DNA of 8,977 nt. Origin: an uncultured Steroidobacter sp. (GTDB lineage Bacteria > Pseudomonadota > Gammaproteobacteria > Steroidobacterales > Steroidobacteraceae). Shown here piece by piece: positions 1 to 7,139 of the stretch. Positions within the stretch are counted from its first letter, which is position 1; the number at the start of each line of letters is the position of its first letter. A model generated the notes under the pieces. That model saw nothing but the letters and a program-made list of their open reading frames with translations. It had not been told where the DNA came from and made no database searches. The stretch spans positions 1-8,977 of the forward strand of contig CAMLEO010000291.1 of NCBI GenBank assembly GCA_946478975.1. The letters are read 5' to 3'. The translations under genes were made by a program, and so were the position numbers.

Positions 1-612
1 TCAGCCCGGCAGGCCAGAGTGGAATCGAAACTGCGGGTCCGGCGATGTAACCAATTCGGCTTCGATGGCCGCGAGCTGTTGCAAGCGGGCTTGCCAGTCG
101 ATCGTACCGGCACGCTGCTCGGCGAGGCGCAGATACAAACTTTGGTGACGCGCCTCGGACACCGCCAGCCCTGAATAAAAGCCGCGCAGCGGGTCTGTGA
201 GCCTCGGCACCAGGCCCTCGAAACGTTCGCAGGAGCGCGCTTCGATGAGCGCGCCACACAGCATCAAATCCAGCAAACGCGCCGGCTCATCGCGATGAAT
301 GGCCTTGCGCAGGCCGTCGGCATAACGAGAGGGCTGCATGCGAACGAATGGGACGTGCAGCTCCTGCATCAGCTTCTGCACTTGCTCGAAGTGACGCAGC
401 TCCTCACGCGCCAGACGCGACAGCTTGTCGGTCAGCGCCATGTCTTCGGGATAGGAAAAGATCAGGCTGAGCGCCGTCGACGCCGCCTTCTTCTCACAAT
501 TCGCGTGATCGACCAGCAGCTCACGCCAGCGCTCGGCCGCAACCTCAAACCAGCGCGTCGGCGTCGGCACCAGCAGAACAGTCGATGTCTGTGACATCAC
601 GGCGGCGTTCAT
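1..612 (-). CDS. miaE: tRNA-(ms2io6A)-hydroxylase MiaE
   Basis: This 203-residue protein is a MiaE-family tRNA 2-methylthio-N6-isopentenyladenosine hydroxylase. The family is a ferritin-like non-haem diiron monooxygenase that uses O2 to hydroxylate the isopentenyl group of ms2i6A37 in tRNAs reading UNN codons. The ligand pattern is visible: Glu40 in a CEKKAAS segment, the E71-x-x-H74 motif (REELRHFEQV), Glu124 in an EARSCERF motif, and E153-x-x-H156 (SEARH). Length and motif spacing fit the short Pseudomonas-type MiaE. The start at 612 is favoured by a purine-rich GAGGCGGAAG just upstream and by the ATGA overlap with the kinase stop; an alternative ATG lies five codons in (597). The stop codon is at bases 1-3, so the gene is complete. 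It is probably translated by coupling from the upstream kinase gene. The family call is very secure; substrate identity rests on family knowledge. Confidence 0.95.
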   Translation of the reverse strand: MNAAVMSQTSTVLLVPTPTRWFEVAAERWRELLVDHANCEKKAASTALSLIFSYPEDMALTDKLSRLAREELRHFEQVQKLMQELHVPFVRMQPSRYADGLRKAIHRDEPARLLDLMLCGALIEARSCERFEGLVPRLTDPLRGFYSGLAVSEARHQSLYLRLAEQRAGTIDWQARLQQLAAIEAELVTSPDPQFRFHSGLPG

Positions 613-1907
613 GCGACTTCCGCCTCTACGCGCGCGACGTCATCGAGCAACTCACGCGCGGAAGCAAATCGACGCGCCGGCTCCTTCGCGAGCAACTTGT
701 GAACCAGCGGCTGATACTTCGCCAGCTCCGCCGGCAGGTCGGGAATCGGCGCGTTGCCGTGCAGATAAATCACGCCCATGGGCGTCGGCGCGAGGAAAGG
801 TTTCTTGCGCGTCAGCATCTCATAAAAGATCACACCGAGGCTGTACAAGTCGCTGCGGGTATCGAGCGGCTGGCCGTGCCCTTGCTCGGGGCTCATGTAA
901 TACGGCGTGCCGAAAATCTCGCCGGTGCCGGTCATCTCGATGTCCACATCGTCGTGCTTGGCCAGGCCGAAATCGATCAACGCGAGCGACCCATCGGCCC
1001 GCTCCATGATGTTGCCGGGCTTCAAATCCCGATGCAGCACACCGACCTCGTGCACCACCTGCAACGCAGCCGCCATTTGCGTCAGGTACTGAAGCGCCTG
1101 CGCGGGCTCGATGCCCTTGGCAATGCGCGCTCGCAAATCGCCGCGAGGGAAATATTCCATCGCAATGTACGCGTGATCGTCGGCGATGCCGAGATCGAAA
1201 ATGCGCACCACGTTCGGATGGCGGATCTTGGAGATCAGCTCGTACTCCTGCAGGAAGCGCGAGAACTGCGTGTGCTCATCGCCGTTCTCCGGCGAATCGC
1301 GCAGCACCTTCAACACCACCATGTCGCCGGCACGCTCGCTCTCGGCGAGATACACCATCGACGTGCCGCCGATCGCGAGCTCACGAACAAACAAGTGCCC
1401 GAGAATCTGCACCGGCCCGAAGCGCGACTCCTGCTCCGCCGAGCGGCCGGTACGATACAACGCCAGCTCGACGCGTCGTCGCTGCACGGAATCGCGCAGA
1501 GCGTTGGCGAGACGCCGATGATCGATGCGCTCGCGAACGACGCAATCCATGGCGCCGCGCTTGATGGCGCGATCCGCCAGGGCGGGATCGTCGCCCGGCG
1601 CTAAATAAACAATCGGCGGGAAGCCGGTGCGATGCAGGAAATTCTCCAGCCATTCCTCGCCCCGGCCGCGCTCGCTGCGATGATCGAGCAGCACCGCGTC
1701 ATAGCCGGCCGCGCGAAAGGCTGAGTGCAAACGTCCGGAAATCAGCGGCGCGTGCACGCGACACTCCGCATCGGACCAAACGATGGAAACGTGATGTTCG
1801 AGCGCCCGCGCGAGCTCAGTGTGATCGGTGACGATCATGAGCCGCGGCGCCACGGATGCCCCGGTGGCGGCGAGCGGACGCGAAGCGGGGCCAGCCGGCA
1901 ATGCCAT
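609..1907 (-). CDS. Ser/Thr protein kinase with N-terminal receiver-like domain
   Basis: This 432-residue soluble protein joins a response-regulator-like domain (about residues 21-145) to a Hanks-type Ser/Thr kinase domain (about 165-420). Kinase landmarks are all present: a glycine loop IGGTSMVY (179-186), Lys200 for ATP, a likely alpha-C Glu221, HRDLKPGN (292-299, catalytic Asp294), DFG (312-314), an activation loop with Thr326 and Thr328, GTPYYMSPEQ (333-342) and Asp353. It should be an active kinase. In the receiver-like part, strand 1 gives MIVTDH (Asp28) and strand 3 gives AVLLDHRS (Asp75, possible phosphoacceptor). The usual Thr/Ser is Ala103 and the usual Lys is Arg, so phosphorylation is doubtful. 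No membrane segment or PASTA repeat is seen. The start at 1907 lies inside a large inverted repeat and has no clear ribosome site; Met24 (1838) is a possible alternative start. The gene overlaps miaE by 4 nt. Its targets are unknown. Confidence 0.93.
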   Translation of the reverse strand: MALPAGPASRPLAATGASVAPRLMIVTDHTELARALEHHVSIVWSDAECRVHAPLISGRLHSAFRAAGYDAVLLDHRSERGRGEEWLENFLHRTGFPPIVYLAPGDDPALADRAIKRGAMDCVVRERIDHRRLANALRDSVQRRRVELALYRTGRSAEQESRFGPVQILGHLFVRELAIGGTSMVYLAESERAGDMVVLKVLRDSPENGDEHTQFSRFLQEYELISKIRHPNVVRIFDLGIADDHAYIAMEYFPRGDLRARIAKGIEPAQALQYLTQMAAALQVVHEVGVLHRDLKPGNIMERADGSLALIDFGLAKHDDVDIEMTGTGEIFGTPYYMSPEQGHGQPLDTRSDLYSLGVIFYEMLTRKKPFLAPTPMGVIYLHGNAPIPDLPAELAKYQPLVHKLLAKEPARRFASARELLDDVARVEAEVA

Positions 1908-1935
1908 AGTCGAAAGACTAGCTCACATTGCCGGC
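1894..1935 (-). promoter_or_regulatory. Nested inverted repeat covering the kinase start codon
   Basis: Within 42 nt there are two nested perfect inverted repeats: an outer 10-bp pair GCCGGCAATG/CATTGCCGGC (1894-1903 and 1926-1935) and an inner 5-bp pair TAGTC/GACTA (1907-1911 and 1916-1920) with a 4-nt loop. The ATG at 1905-1907 is on the structure, and outer pairing could extend by four more pairs with two G-U wobbles. In mRNA it would hide the kinase start; in DNA it could be an operator. No T-run follows, so a simple terminator for purF is less likely. Confidence 0.6.
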
Positions 1936-1948
1936 CGACGACATGGGC

Positions 1949-3451
1949 TCAAACAGCCCGGATGGCCTTGAGCTTGCCCTGGCGCCGATTCGCTTTGGCT
2001 TGGTCCGAACGCTCGTCCGTCAGCTGCTGCAGATACGCCGGCGTGATGTCGCCGGTGACGTATTCGCCGGAGAAGCACGAGGTATCGAACTGCTCGATCT
2101 GCGAATCGTGGTGCAGGCAGGCGCGCACCAGGTCGTCCAGGTCCTGGTAGATCAGCTTGTCGGCGCCGATCAGCTTGGCGACTTCCTCTTCGGTGCGATT
2201 GCTCGCCACCAGCTCGGAGGCCGTTGGCATGTCGATGCCGTACACGTTCGCGTACTTCACCGGCGGCGCGGCCGACGCGAAGTACACGCGACGCGCACCG
2301 GCTTCGCGAGCCAGATCGATGATCTGTGCCGAAGTCGTGCCGCGGACGATGGAGTCGTCGATCAACAAAACATTCTTGCCGCGGAATTCGAGATCGATGA
2401 CGTTGAGCTTGGAGCGCACCGACTTCTTGCGCTGCTCCTGGCCCGGCATGATGAAGGTGCGGCCGATGTAACGATTCTTGACGAAGCCCTCGCGATATTT
2501 CACGCCGAGCAGCTGCGCGACTTGCACGGCCGCGGTGCGGCTCGTGTCCGGAATCGGAATCACCACGTCGATGTCGTGATCGGCCCAGATGCGTTTGATC
2601 TTTTCCGCCAGCAGATCGCCCATGCGCAGCCGCGCTTTGTGGACGGAGATGTTGTCCATCTTCGAGTCGGGGCGCGCGAAATAAACGTACTCGAAAATGC
2701 ACGGCGTGTGCTTGGCCGCCGGCGCACACTGCTGCGAATAGAAACGACCATGCTCGTCGATGAACACCGCTTCGCCGGGGCCGACATCGCGTATCAGCGT
2801 GAAGCCGAGCATGTCGAGCGCCACGCTTTCCGACGCGAGCATATATTCCTCGCCCTGCGCCGACTCACGCCTGCCGAGCACCAGCGGACGAATGCCGTGC
2901 GGATCGCGGAAGCCGAGCAGGCCGTGACCGACGATCATGGCGACGCAAGCGAAGCCGCCGCGGATGCGGCGATAAACAGAGCTCAGCGCAGTGAAGATAT
3001 CTGCTGCCGACGCGCGCGGCGTCTTCACTCGCGACAGCTCGCTCGCGAGCACATTGAGCAGCACTTCGGAATCGGAGCTGGTGTTGAGATGACGCAGGTC
3101 TTCGCGCGTCAGCACTTCGGCGAGCTCGGTGGTGTTGGTGAGATTGCCGTTGTGGCCGAGGCAGATGCCGTACGGCGAGTTCACGAAGAACGGCTGCGCT
3201 TCGGAGGCGCTGTCACAGCCTGCGGTTGGATAGCGAACGTGGCCGATGCCGACGTTGCCCTTCAACTTGAGCATGTGACTTTCCTGGAACACGTCACGCA
3301 CCAGGCCGGTCTTCTTGCGCATGAACAGCTCGCCGTCCTGGTACGTCATGATGCCCGCGGCGTCCTGGCCGCGGTGCTGCAAGACCGTGAGCGCGTCGTA
3401 GATCTGTTGATTGACCGGACTATGGCCGACGATGCCGACGATGCCACACAT
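1949..3451 (-). CDS. purF: Amidophosphoribosyltransferase PurF
   Basis: PurF makes 5-phosphoribosylamine from PRPP and glutamine, the committed step of de novo purine synthesis in the cytoplasm. The 500-residue product matches the usual length (about 505) and aligns throughout with enterobacterial PurF from memory. Cys2 follows the initiator Met (MCGIVGIVG) and would be the N-terminal nucleophile after Met removal, with no propeptide. Glutaminase-domain motifs include [10 protein letters not shown] (24-33), HVRYPTAG (71-78) and NGNLTN (101-106). The phosphoribosyltransferase domain carries [16 protein letters not shown] (323-338) and the PRPP loop [14 protein letters not shown] (361-374). No Cys cluster typical of the Fe-S, Bacillus-type enzyme is apparent. 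A GGGAG ribosome site sits 7 nt before the ATG, inside the end of cvpA, from which purF is separated by 2 nt; the two are surely cotranscribed. Confidence 0.98.
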   Translation of the reverse strand: MCGIVGIVGHSPVNQQIYDALTVLQHRGQDAAGIMTYQDGELFMRKKTGLVRDVFQESHMLKLKGNVGIGHVRYPTAGCDSASEAQPFFVNSPYGICLGHNGNLTNTTELAEVLTREDLRHLNTSSDSEVLLNVLASELSRVKTPRASAADIFTALSSVYRRIRGGFACVAMIVGHGLLGFRDPHGIRPLVLGRRESAQGEEYMLASESVALDMLGFTLIRDVGPGEAVFIDEHGRFYSQQCAPAAKHTPCIFEYVYFARPDSKMDNISVHKARLRMGDLLAEKIKRIWADHDIDVVIPIPDTSRTAAVQVAQLLGVKYREGFVKNRYIGRTFIMPGQEQRKKSVRSKLNVIDLEFRGKNVLLIDDSIVRGTTSAQIIDLAREAGARRVYFASAAPPVKYANVYGIDMPTASELVASNRTEEEVAKLIGADKLIYQDLDDLVRACLHHDSQIEQFDTSCFSGEYVTGDITPAYLQQLTDERSDQAKANRRQGKLKAIRAV

Positions 3452-3453
3452 GC

Positions 3454-3978
3454 TCAGACTCCCGACTTAGACACGGTGCCCGGACGAGCCTGCTTTTCCA
3501 GCACGCTCATGCCCGTTTCCGCGAACGATTGCAGCCAACCCGCCGCTTCGGAGGCGTACGGCATCAGCCGCGAGCCTCGCCACCAGTGGGTCTGGGTGAG
3601 TTGCACGAACTGACCCAACAGCACGAACACCGCCACTACGACGGCGCCGCGGATGAACCCGGTCAGCAGGCCCAGCAAACGATCCACCATGATGCTCAGG
3701 CCCGAGTGACGCAGCATGTAGGTGAGAATTCCGGCGATCAGCCAGCCGATCACCAGCACGGCGATCACGATCAGGGTGCGGGCGGCCCAGGTGCTGACCG
3801 GCGGCTCGCCGATGCTGCCGCCCAGGTACGGCTCGAGCACGTGAGCATAACGCCAGCCGAGCCACAGTCCGCCCAGCCAGGAAATGACGCCGACGGCTTC
3901 GCGGACGAACCCCCGCAGCAACCCCAACAGCATCGATAGGACGAGCACGCCGATGATCAGGTAGTCAGCACCATTCAT
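3454..3978 (-). CDS. cvpA: CvpA family inner-membrane protein
   Basis: This 174-residue membrane protein is a CvpA homologue (the family named for its role in colicin V export in E. coli). Its molecular role is not firmly known. Four hydrophobic segments are visible at about residues 5-21, 27-47, 65-88 and 103-126, with the family-typical opening [19 protein letters not shown] and the conserved [14 protein letters not shown] around 98-111. The C-terminal 45 residues are polar and probably cytoplasmic or periplasmic. The gene lies directly upstream of purF with 2 nt between them, the arrangement seen across gammaproteobacteria, and behind its own candidate extended -10 promoter. No convincing Shine-Dalgarno precedes the ATG, but no better start exists. 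Confidence 0.94.
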   Translation of the reverse strand: MNGADYLIIGVLVLSMLLGLLRGFVREAVGVISWLGGLWLGWRYAHVLEPYLGGSIGEPPVSTWAARTLIVIAVLVIGWLIAGILTYMLRHSGLSIMVDRLLGLLTGFIRGAVVVAVFVLLGQFVQLTQTHWWRGSRLMPYASEAAGWLQSFAETGMSVLEKQARPGTVSKSGV

Positions 3979-4013
3979 GAGCGCAACAACGATTTACCGC
4001 CTCGGGTCTTCGG

Positions 4014-4039
4014 GCGCGCGGATTCTAGCAGCGCGCTGC
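4014..4039 (-). promoter_or_regulatory. Candidate extended -10 promoter for cvpA-purF with overlapping palindrome
   Basis: In the 100-nt gap upstream of cvpA the minus strand reads TGC-TAGAAT: a TAGAAT -10 box (bases 4022-4027, five of six matches to TATAAT) with the TG extension at 4029-4030. A weak -35-like TTGTTT lies 19 nt upstream, which is compatible with an extended -10 promoter. Transcription would begin near 4014-4016. A perfect 12-bp palindrome, GCAGCGCGCTGC (4028-4039), abuts the -10 box and could be an operator. It does not resemble the E. coli PurR box. This is inference from pattern only. Confidence 0.5.
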
Positions 4040-4078
4040 GGTCTCGAAACAACGGCTTGCGCACAGTCGCGACAGCCC

Positions 4079-4852
4079 TCACGGATGCGCCACCACGGCA
4101 GCGCCGGGAATGCTGGCTTTTACCGACTTCAGCGCCGCTTCCGCCGCCGCCCGATCCTTGGTGGGGCCGATGCGTACGCGGTACAGGGTCTTGCTGCCGG
4201 ACTTGACCGGCATGACGAACGCGTTCTGCCCTTTGGCGCGCCATTCGTTCATCAAGCGCTCCGCCGTGGCTTCGCTGGAATAACTACCCAACTGAACCGC
4301 CCAACCTTTACCTGTGGGAACGGCGGATGTGGGGGCGCTGGGCGCGGAAGCAACCGGTTTCGGCGCCGGTTCAGGTTTGGCCTGAGGCTTCGGAGGCGGC
4401 GGCTCGGGTTTCGGTTCCGGCTTGGGCTCTGGTTTGGCTTCCGGTTTGGGCTTGGGTTGCACCGGGGCCGTTGCCACCACCTCAGGCGGTGGTCCTTCAG
4501 CGCTCGGCGCAGGTGTTCTTTCCGCAGGTGTTTCAGTAATAGCCGGCGGTGTCGATTCAGGCTGCGCCTGAGGCGCTGGTGCGTGTTCCTCGGCAGGCGG
4601 CGCGGATGTTGGAGGTGTTTCCTCCGGCGGTGGCGCGCGATTCTCGGTTGCCTGCGGCGGAGTCGATGTGCTCGTCACGCCCGGCGACTGACTCAAATCG
4701 ATCGTGTATGTCTTGACCGCGCCCTCGCCCGCAGCGGCCGTTTTCTCGGTCGATGTGCGATCCGGACCCGACAGCATTTCGGGAATCAGGATGACGGCGG
4801 CGGCCATCAGCACGGCCGCGCCCACCAGGCGTTCTTTTACGGGGCGTTCCAC
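4079..4852 (-). CDS. DedD-like SPOR-domain membrane protein
   Basis: This 257-residue protein has the DedD architecture: a short cytoplasmic start (ERPVKERLVG), one membrane segment (about residues 10-27), a long Pro/Ala/Glu-rich periplasmic linker and a C-terminal SPOR domain (about 183-250, beginning GWAVQLGSYSS and containing LYRVRIGP). SPOR domains bind denuded glycan strands at the division septum, so a role in cell constriction is expected. The linker holds a Lys-Pro/Glu-Pro stretch at 132-166. The start is a GTG at 4852; the frame upstream has no ATG before the folC stop, and the residues after this GTG match the DedD N-terminus. There is no clear ribosome site. Its position between folC and cvpA-purF is the standard one for dedD. 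The symbol dedD would be reasonable but is withheld because linker and length vary. Confidence 0.92.
   Translation of the reverse strand: MERPVKERLVGAAVLMAAAVILIPEMLSGPDRTSTEKTAAAGEGAVKTYTIDLSQSPGVTSTSTPPQATENRAPPPEETPPTSAPPAEEHAPAPQAQPESTPPAITETPAERTPAPSAEGPPPEVVATAPVQPKPKPEAKPEPKPEPKPEPPPPKPQAKPEPAPKPVASAPSAPTSAVPTGKGWAVQLGSYSSEATAERLMNEWRAKGQNAFVMPVKSGSKTLYRVRIGPTKDRAAAEAALKSVKASIPGAAVVAHP
4355..4459 (-). repeat. Lys-Pro/Glu-Pro repeat tract in the SPOR-protein linker
   Basis: Bases 4355-4459 encode residues 132-166, a low-complexity run of KP, EP and PP dipeptides with a repeating PEPKPEPKPEP core. On DNA level it is a degenerate array of GGTTTNGGCTTNGG-type units. Such tracts form a stiff extended spacer, as in TonB, and would carry the SPOR domain from the inner membrane towards the peptidoglycan. 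Copy number may vary between strains. Confidence 0.8.
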
Positions 4853-4855
4853 GGC

Positions 4856-4876
4856 GCGAAGTATAAAAGGCTTCGC
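4856..4876 (-). promoter_or_regulatory. Hairpin and -10-like box just upstream of the SPOR-protein start
   Basis: The 60-nt gap between folC and the SPOR gene contains a 6-bp inverted repeat, GCGAAG/CTTCGC (4856-4861 and 4871-4876), with a 9-nt loop that includes TTTTATA. A TATACT hexamer on the minus strand (4860-4865, five of six to TATAAT) ends 7 nt before the GTG. No good -35 is found at 16-18 nt. It could be a promoter for a nearly leaderless message, or only a structured start region. Weak evidence. Confidence 0.3.
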
Positions 4877-4912
4877 TTCGCGAGAGGCACGGAAGTTAAC
4901 GACTGATGTGCG

Positions 4913-6178
4913 TCAGCGCGAGGGTTGCAACCATTCGAGCGCGGGGCCGACGGTCAAAAATGAACCGAACGCGACGATGCGATCGCCTGCGCGCGCCATC
5001 GTCTTCGCTGTTTCACATCCTTTCGCCACGCTCTCGGCGCTCGCGAGCACATTCGCGCCGGCTTTCGCGAGTCGCTGCGATAAATCGTTCAGCGGCACGG
5101 CTCGCGGACTGTCGAGGCTCACGACGATCCACGCATCGAACGATCCGCGTAACGCGCCGGTGACCCCTTCGATGTCTTTGTCGCCGAGAATTCCGCAGAT
5201 CGCGATCGTGCGGCCGCTTGCGCGCCGAGCGGCGAGTTGGCCCGCGAGCGCCTGCGCAGCGGCCGGGTTGTGTGCAACGTCCAGAATCCATTCGACGCCG
5301 TCGCGCTGAACGCTTTGAAACCGCCCCGGCAACGTGACGGTCTGCAGTCCGCGCTCGATTGCCTCGCGCGTGACGGGCAAGCGCGACGACAAACATTCGA
5401 GCGCGCAGAGGACTGCGGAAGCGTTGTCGAACTGCAGTTCGCCCACGAGCGCGGGGCGAGGCAGATGGTCGAAGCTGCTGTTTCGGCCGCGCCAGGACCA
5501 GCGGTCACCGTCGCCTCTCCAATCGAACTCCTGGCCGAGTCGATACAGCGGTGTGCCGAGTTGCTGAGCGACGGCGGCGATCGACGCCGGCATCTCACGC
5601 GAGCCAAAGATCGCGGGGTGGCCGGCGCGGAAGATGCCGGCTTTCTCGCGGCCGATCGATTCGACATCGGGCCCGAGCCAATCCATGTGATCCAGTGAAA
5701 TCGAAGTCACGATCGCGACGTCCGCATCGACCGCGTTGACGCTGTCGAGCCGCCCGCCCAAACCGACTTCGAGCACCATCGCATCGACACCGGCCGTGTC
5801 GAAAATCAGCAATGCCGCGAGGGTGTTGAATTCGAAGAAAGTGAGCGTGTCCTCGCCGCGCGCCGCGTCGATGCGCTCGAATGCGGCCACGAGAGATGCG
5901 TCGGAGATCTCGCGGCCGTCGAGGACGATGCGTTCGTTATAACGAAGCAGATGAGGCGAAGTGAACGTGCCGACGCGGTAGCCGGCCTCGGCAAGAATCC
6001 GCGACGTGAGCGCAACGGTCGAGCCTTTGCCGTTGGTGCCGCCGACAGTAATGACGGGGCACTTCGGCTGCCGCCAGCCGAGCCGCGCCATCGTCCGGCG
6101 CATGCGATCCAAGCCCAAATCGATGGTGCTGGGATGCAGTCGCTCCTGCCAGCGCAGCCATTCAGAGAGCGACTTCAT
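4913..6178 (-). CDS. folC: Bifunctional folylpolyglutamate/dihydrofolate synthase FolC
   Basis: FolC joins glutamate to dihydropteroate to make dihydrofolate and extends tetrahydrofolates with gamma-glutamyl residues, using ATP in the cytoplasm. The 421-residue product has the usual Mur-ligase-like layout: P-loop GGTNGKGST (46-54), TFTSPHL (71-77), FFEFNTLAAL (114-123), EVGLGGRLD (137-145), the SLDHMDWLG segment (161-169), GREKAGIFR (176-184, with the probable carbamylated or catalytic Lys179), LPGR (283-286) and DVAHNP (300-305). It begins 7 nt after the accD stop, the common accD-folC pairing, and has only a weak TTGGA ribosome site. Folate one-carbon units feed purine synthesis, which fits linkage to purF downstream. 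Whether both activities are retained cannot be judged from sequence alone, but the family and size favour the bifunctional enzyme. Confidence 0.96.
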   Translation of the reverse strand: MKSLSEWLRWQERLHPSTIDLGLDRMRRTMARLGWRQPKCPVITVGGTNGKGSTVALTSRILAEAGYRVGTFTSPHLLRYNERIVLDGREISDASLVAAFERIDAARGEDTLTFFEFNTLAALLIFDTAGVDAMVLEVGLGGRLDSVNAVDADVAIVTSISLDHMDWLGPDVESIGREKAGIFRAGHPAIFGSREMPASIAAVAQQLGTPLYRLGQEFDWRGDGDRWSWRGRNSSFDHLPRPALVGELQFDNASAVLCALECLSSRLPVTREAIERGLQTVTLPGRFQSVQRDGVEWILDVAHNPAAAQALAGQLAARRASGRTIAICGILGDKDIEGVTGALRGSFDAWIVVSLDSPRAVPLNDLSQRLAKAGANVLASAESVAKGCETAKTMARAGDRIVAFGSFLTVGPALEWLQPSR

Positions 6179-6185
6179 CGTCCAA

Positions 6186-7058
6186 TCAAGCGACCTTCGT
6201 CTGCGGCGCGGACTTGTGCATGAAAATCGTCAGCAGGCCGGCGATGCGCTCGCGCATGTCGCGGCGATCCACGATCATGTCCAGCGCGCCCTTCTCCAGC
6301 AGGAACTCGCTGCGCTGGAAACCTTCCGGCAATGTCTCGCGCACGGTTTGTTGAATCACGCGCGCGCCGGCGAAGCCGATCAGCGCCTTGGGCTCGCCGA
6401 TGTTCACATCGCCCAGCATCGCGAGACTCGCGGACACCCCGCCCGTCGTCGGATCCGTGAGCACGGAGATGTATGGCAGCCGCGCCTTCGCCATGCGCGC
6501 CAGCGCGGAGCTGGTCTTCGCCATTTGTAACAGCGACAGCAATGCTTCCTGCATGCGAGCGCCGCCGCTCGCAGAGAAACAAACCAGCGGCTTGCGATGC
6601 TCCAGGCAGTGCTCGGCCGCACGCACGAAACGTTCGCCGACCGCGGAGCCCATCGAACCGCCGAGGAACGAAAACTCGAACGCGCACGCCACCACCGGCT
6701 CGCCGAGCAGCGCGCCGCTCATCACGATCAGCGCGTCTTTTTCCTGCGTGGTCTTCTGCGCCTGTTGCAGACGGTCGCGATATTTCTTGGTGTCGCGAAA
6801 CTTCAGCGGATCCTCGGGCTCGATGGTGCCCGCGAGCTCGACCTGCCCTTCGGCGTCGAGAAACGCTTCCAGCCGGTCGCGCGCGCCGATGCGCATGTGA
6901 TGTCCGCACTTGGGACAAACATGCAGATTGCGCTCGAGCTCGGCGCGATACAGCACCGCGTCGCAGGCGCTGCACTTCATCCACAAGCCTTCCGGCACCG
7001 AGCGCGTCCGGCGCTCGGTCTTGATCCGCGAAGGCATGATTTTCTCGAACCAGGTCAT
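6186..7058 (-). CDS. accD: Acetyl-CoA carboxylase carboxyltransferase beta subunit AccD
   Basis: AccD pairs with AccA to move the carboxyl group from carboxybiotin-BCCP to acetyl-CoA, giving malonyl-CoA for fatty-acid synthesis. The 290-residue product opens with the family signature [12 protein letters not shown]. It has the N-terminal zinc ribbon with Cys29, Cys32, Cys48 and Cys51 (CSAC and CPKC pairs), and a crotonase-fold carboxyltransferase domain with [10 protein letters not shown] (162-171) and [11 protein letters not shown] (201-211). I chose the ATG at 7058 and not one at 7139, because homology begins there, an AGGCGG ribosome site lies about 6 nt upstream, and the longer form would overlap the end of truA. 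A candidate promoter precedes it. Unlike the pseudomonad and xanthomonad layout, no trp genes separate it from truA. Confidence 0.97.
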   Translation of the reverse strand: MTWFEKIMPSRIKTERRTRSVPEGLWMKCSACDAVLYRAELERNLHVCPKCGHHMRIGARDRLEAFLDAEGQVELAGTIEPEDPLKFRDTKKYRDRLQQAQKTTQEKDALIVMSGALLGEPVVACAFEFSFLGGSMGSAVGERFVRAAEHCLEHRKPLVCFSASGGARMQEALLSLLQMAKTSSALARMAKARLPYISVLTDPTTGGVSASLAMLGDVNIGEPKALIGFAGARVIQQTVRETLPEGFQRSEFLLEKGALDMIVDRRDMRERIAGLLTIFMHKSAPQTKVA

Positions 7059-7075
7059 GGGCAACCGCCTGAATG

Positions 7076-7093
7076 GGGCCGACGCTTCGGCCC
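7076..7093 (-). other. Small hairpin in the accD leader
   Basis: A perfect 7-bp inverted repeat, GGGCCGA/TCGGCCC (7076-7082 and 7087-7093), with a 4-nt loop, lies between the truA stop and the accD ribosome site. No T-run follows on the minus strand, so it is not a convincing intrinsic terminator. It would lie in the 5' leader if the promoter at 7111-7139 is real, about 18 nt before the accD ATG. Confidence 0.5.
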
Positions 7094-7110
7094 GTGGTGG
7101 AAGGTGGGCA

Positions 7111-7139
7111 TCTATACTTGGTCCGGCAACAGCGGGCAA
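7111..7139 (-). promoter_or_regulatory. Candidate sigma-70-type promoter for accD-folC
   Basis: On the minus strand a TTGCCC box (7134-7139, four of six to TTGACA) is followed at exactly 17 nt by TATAGA (7111-7116, four of six to TATAAT). The -10 box overlaps the truA stop codon. Initiation would be near 7104, giving a leader of about 45 nt that contains the 7-bp hairpin and the AGGCGG ribosome site of accD. Pattern-based inference. Confidence 0.4.

Noticed and set aside
585..1604. 339-codon open frame on the plus strand opposite the kinase
   Set aside because: The kinase frame has all Hanks motifs; the plus-strand product is Arg/His-rich and matches no family I know.
1928..3613. 561-codon open frame on the plus strand, antisense to purF and the end of cvpA
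   Set aside because: It is a mirror of the strongly conserved purF frame in GC-rich DNA; its translation is rich in His, Arg, Asp and Val with no recognisable domain.
3977..4906. 309-codon plus-strand frame with Arg/Phe/Gly-rich repeats
   Set aside because: It is the complement of the KP/EP linker and SPOR domain, so its repeats are an echo of that tract.
7059..7139. 27-codon N-terminal extension of AccD
   Set aside because: It overlaps the truA end, lacks homology, and the ATG at 7058 has a ribosome site and the family's own start sequence.
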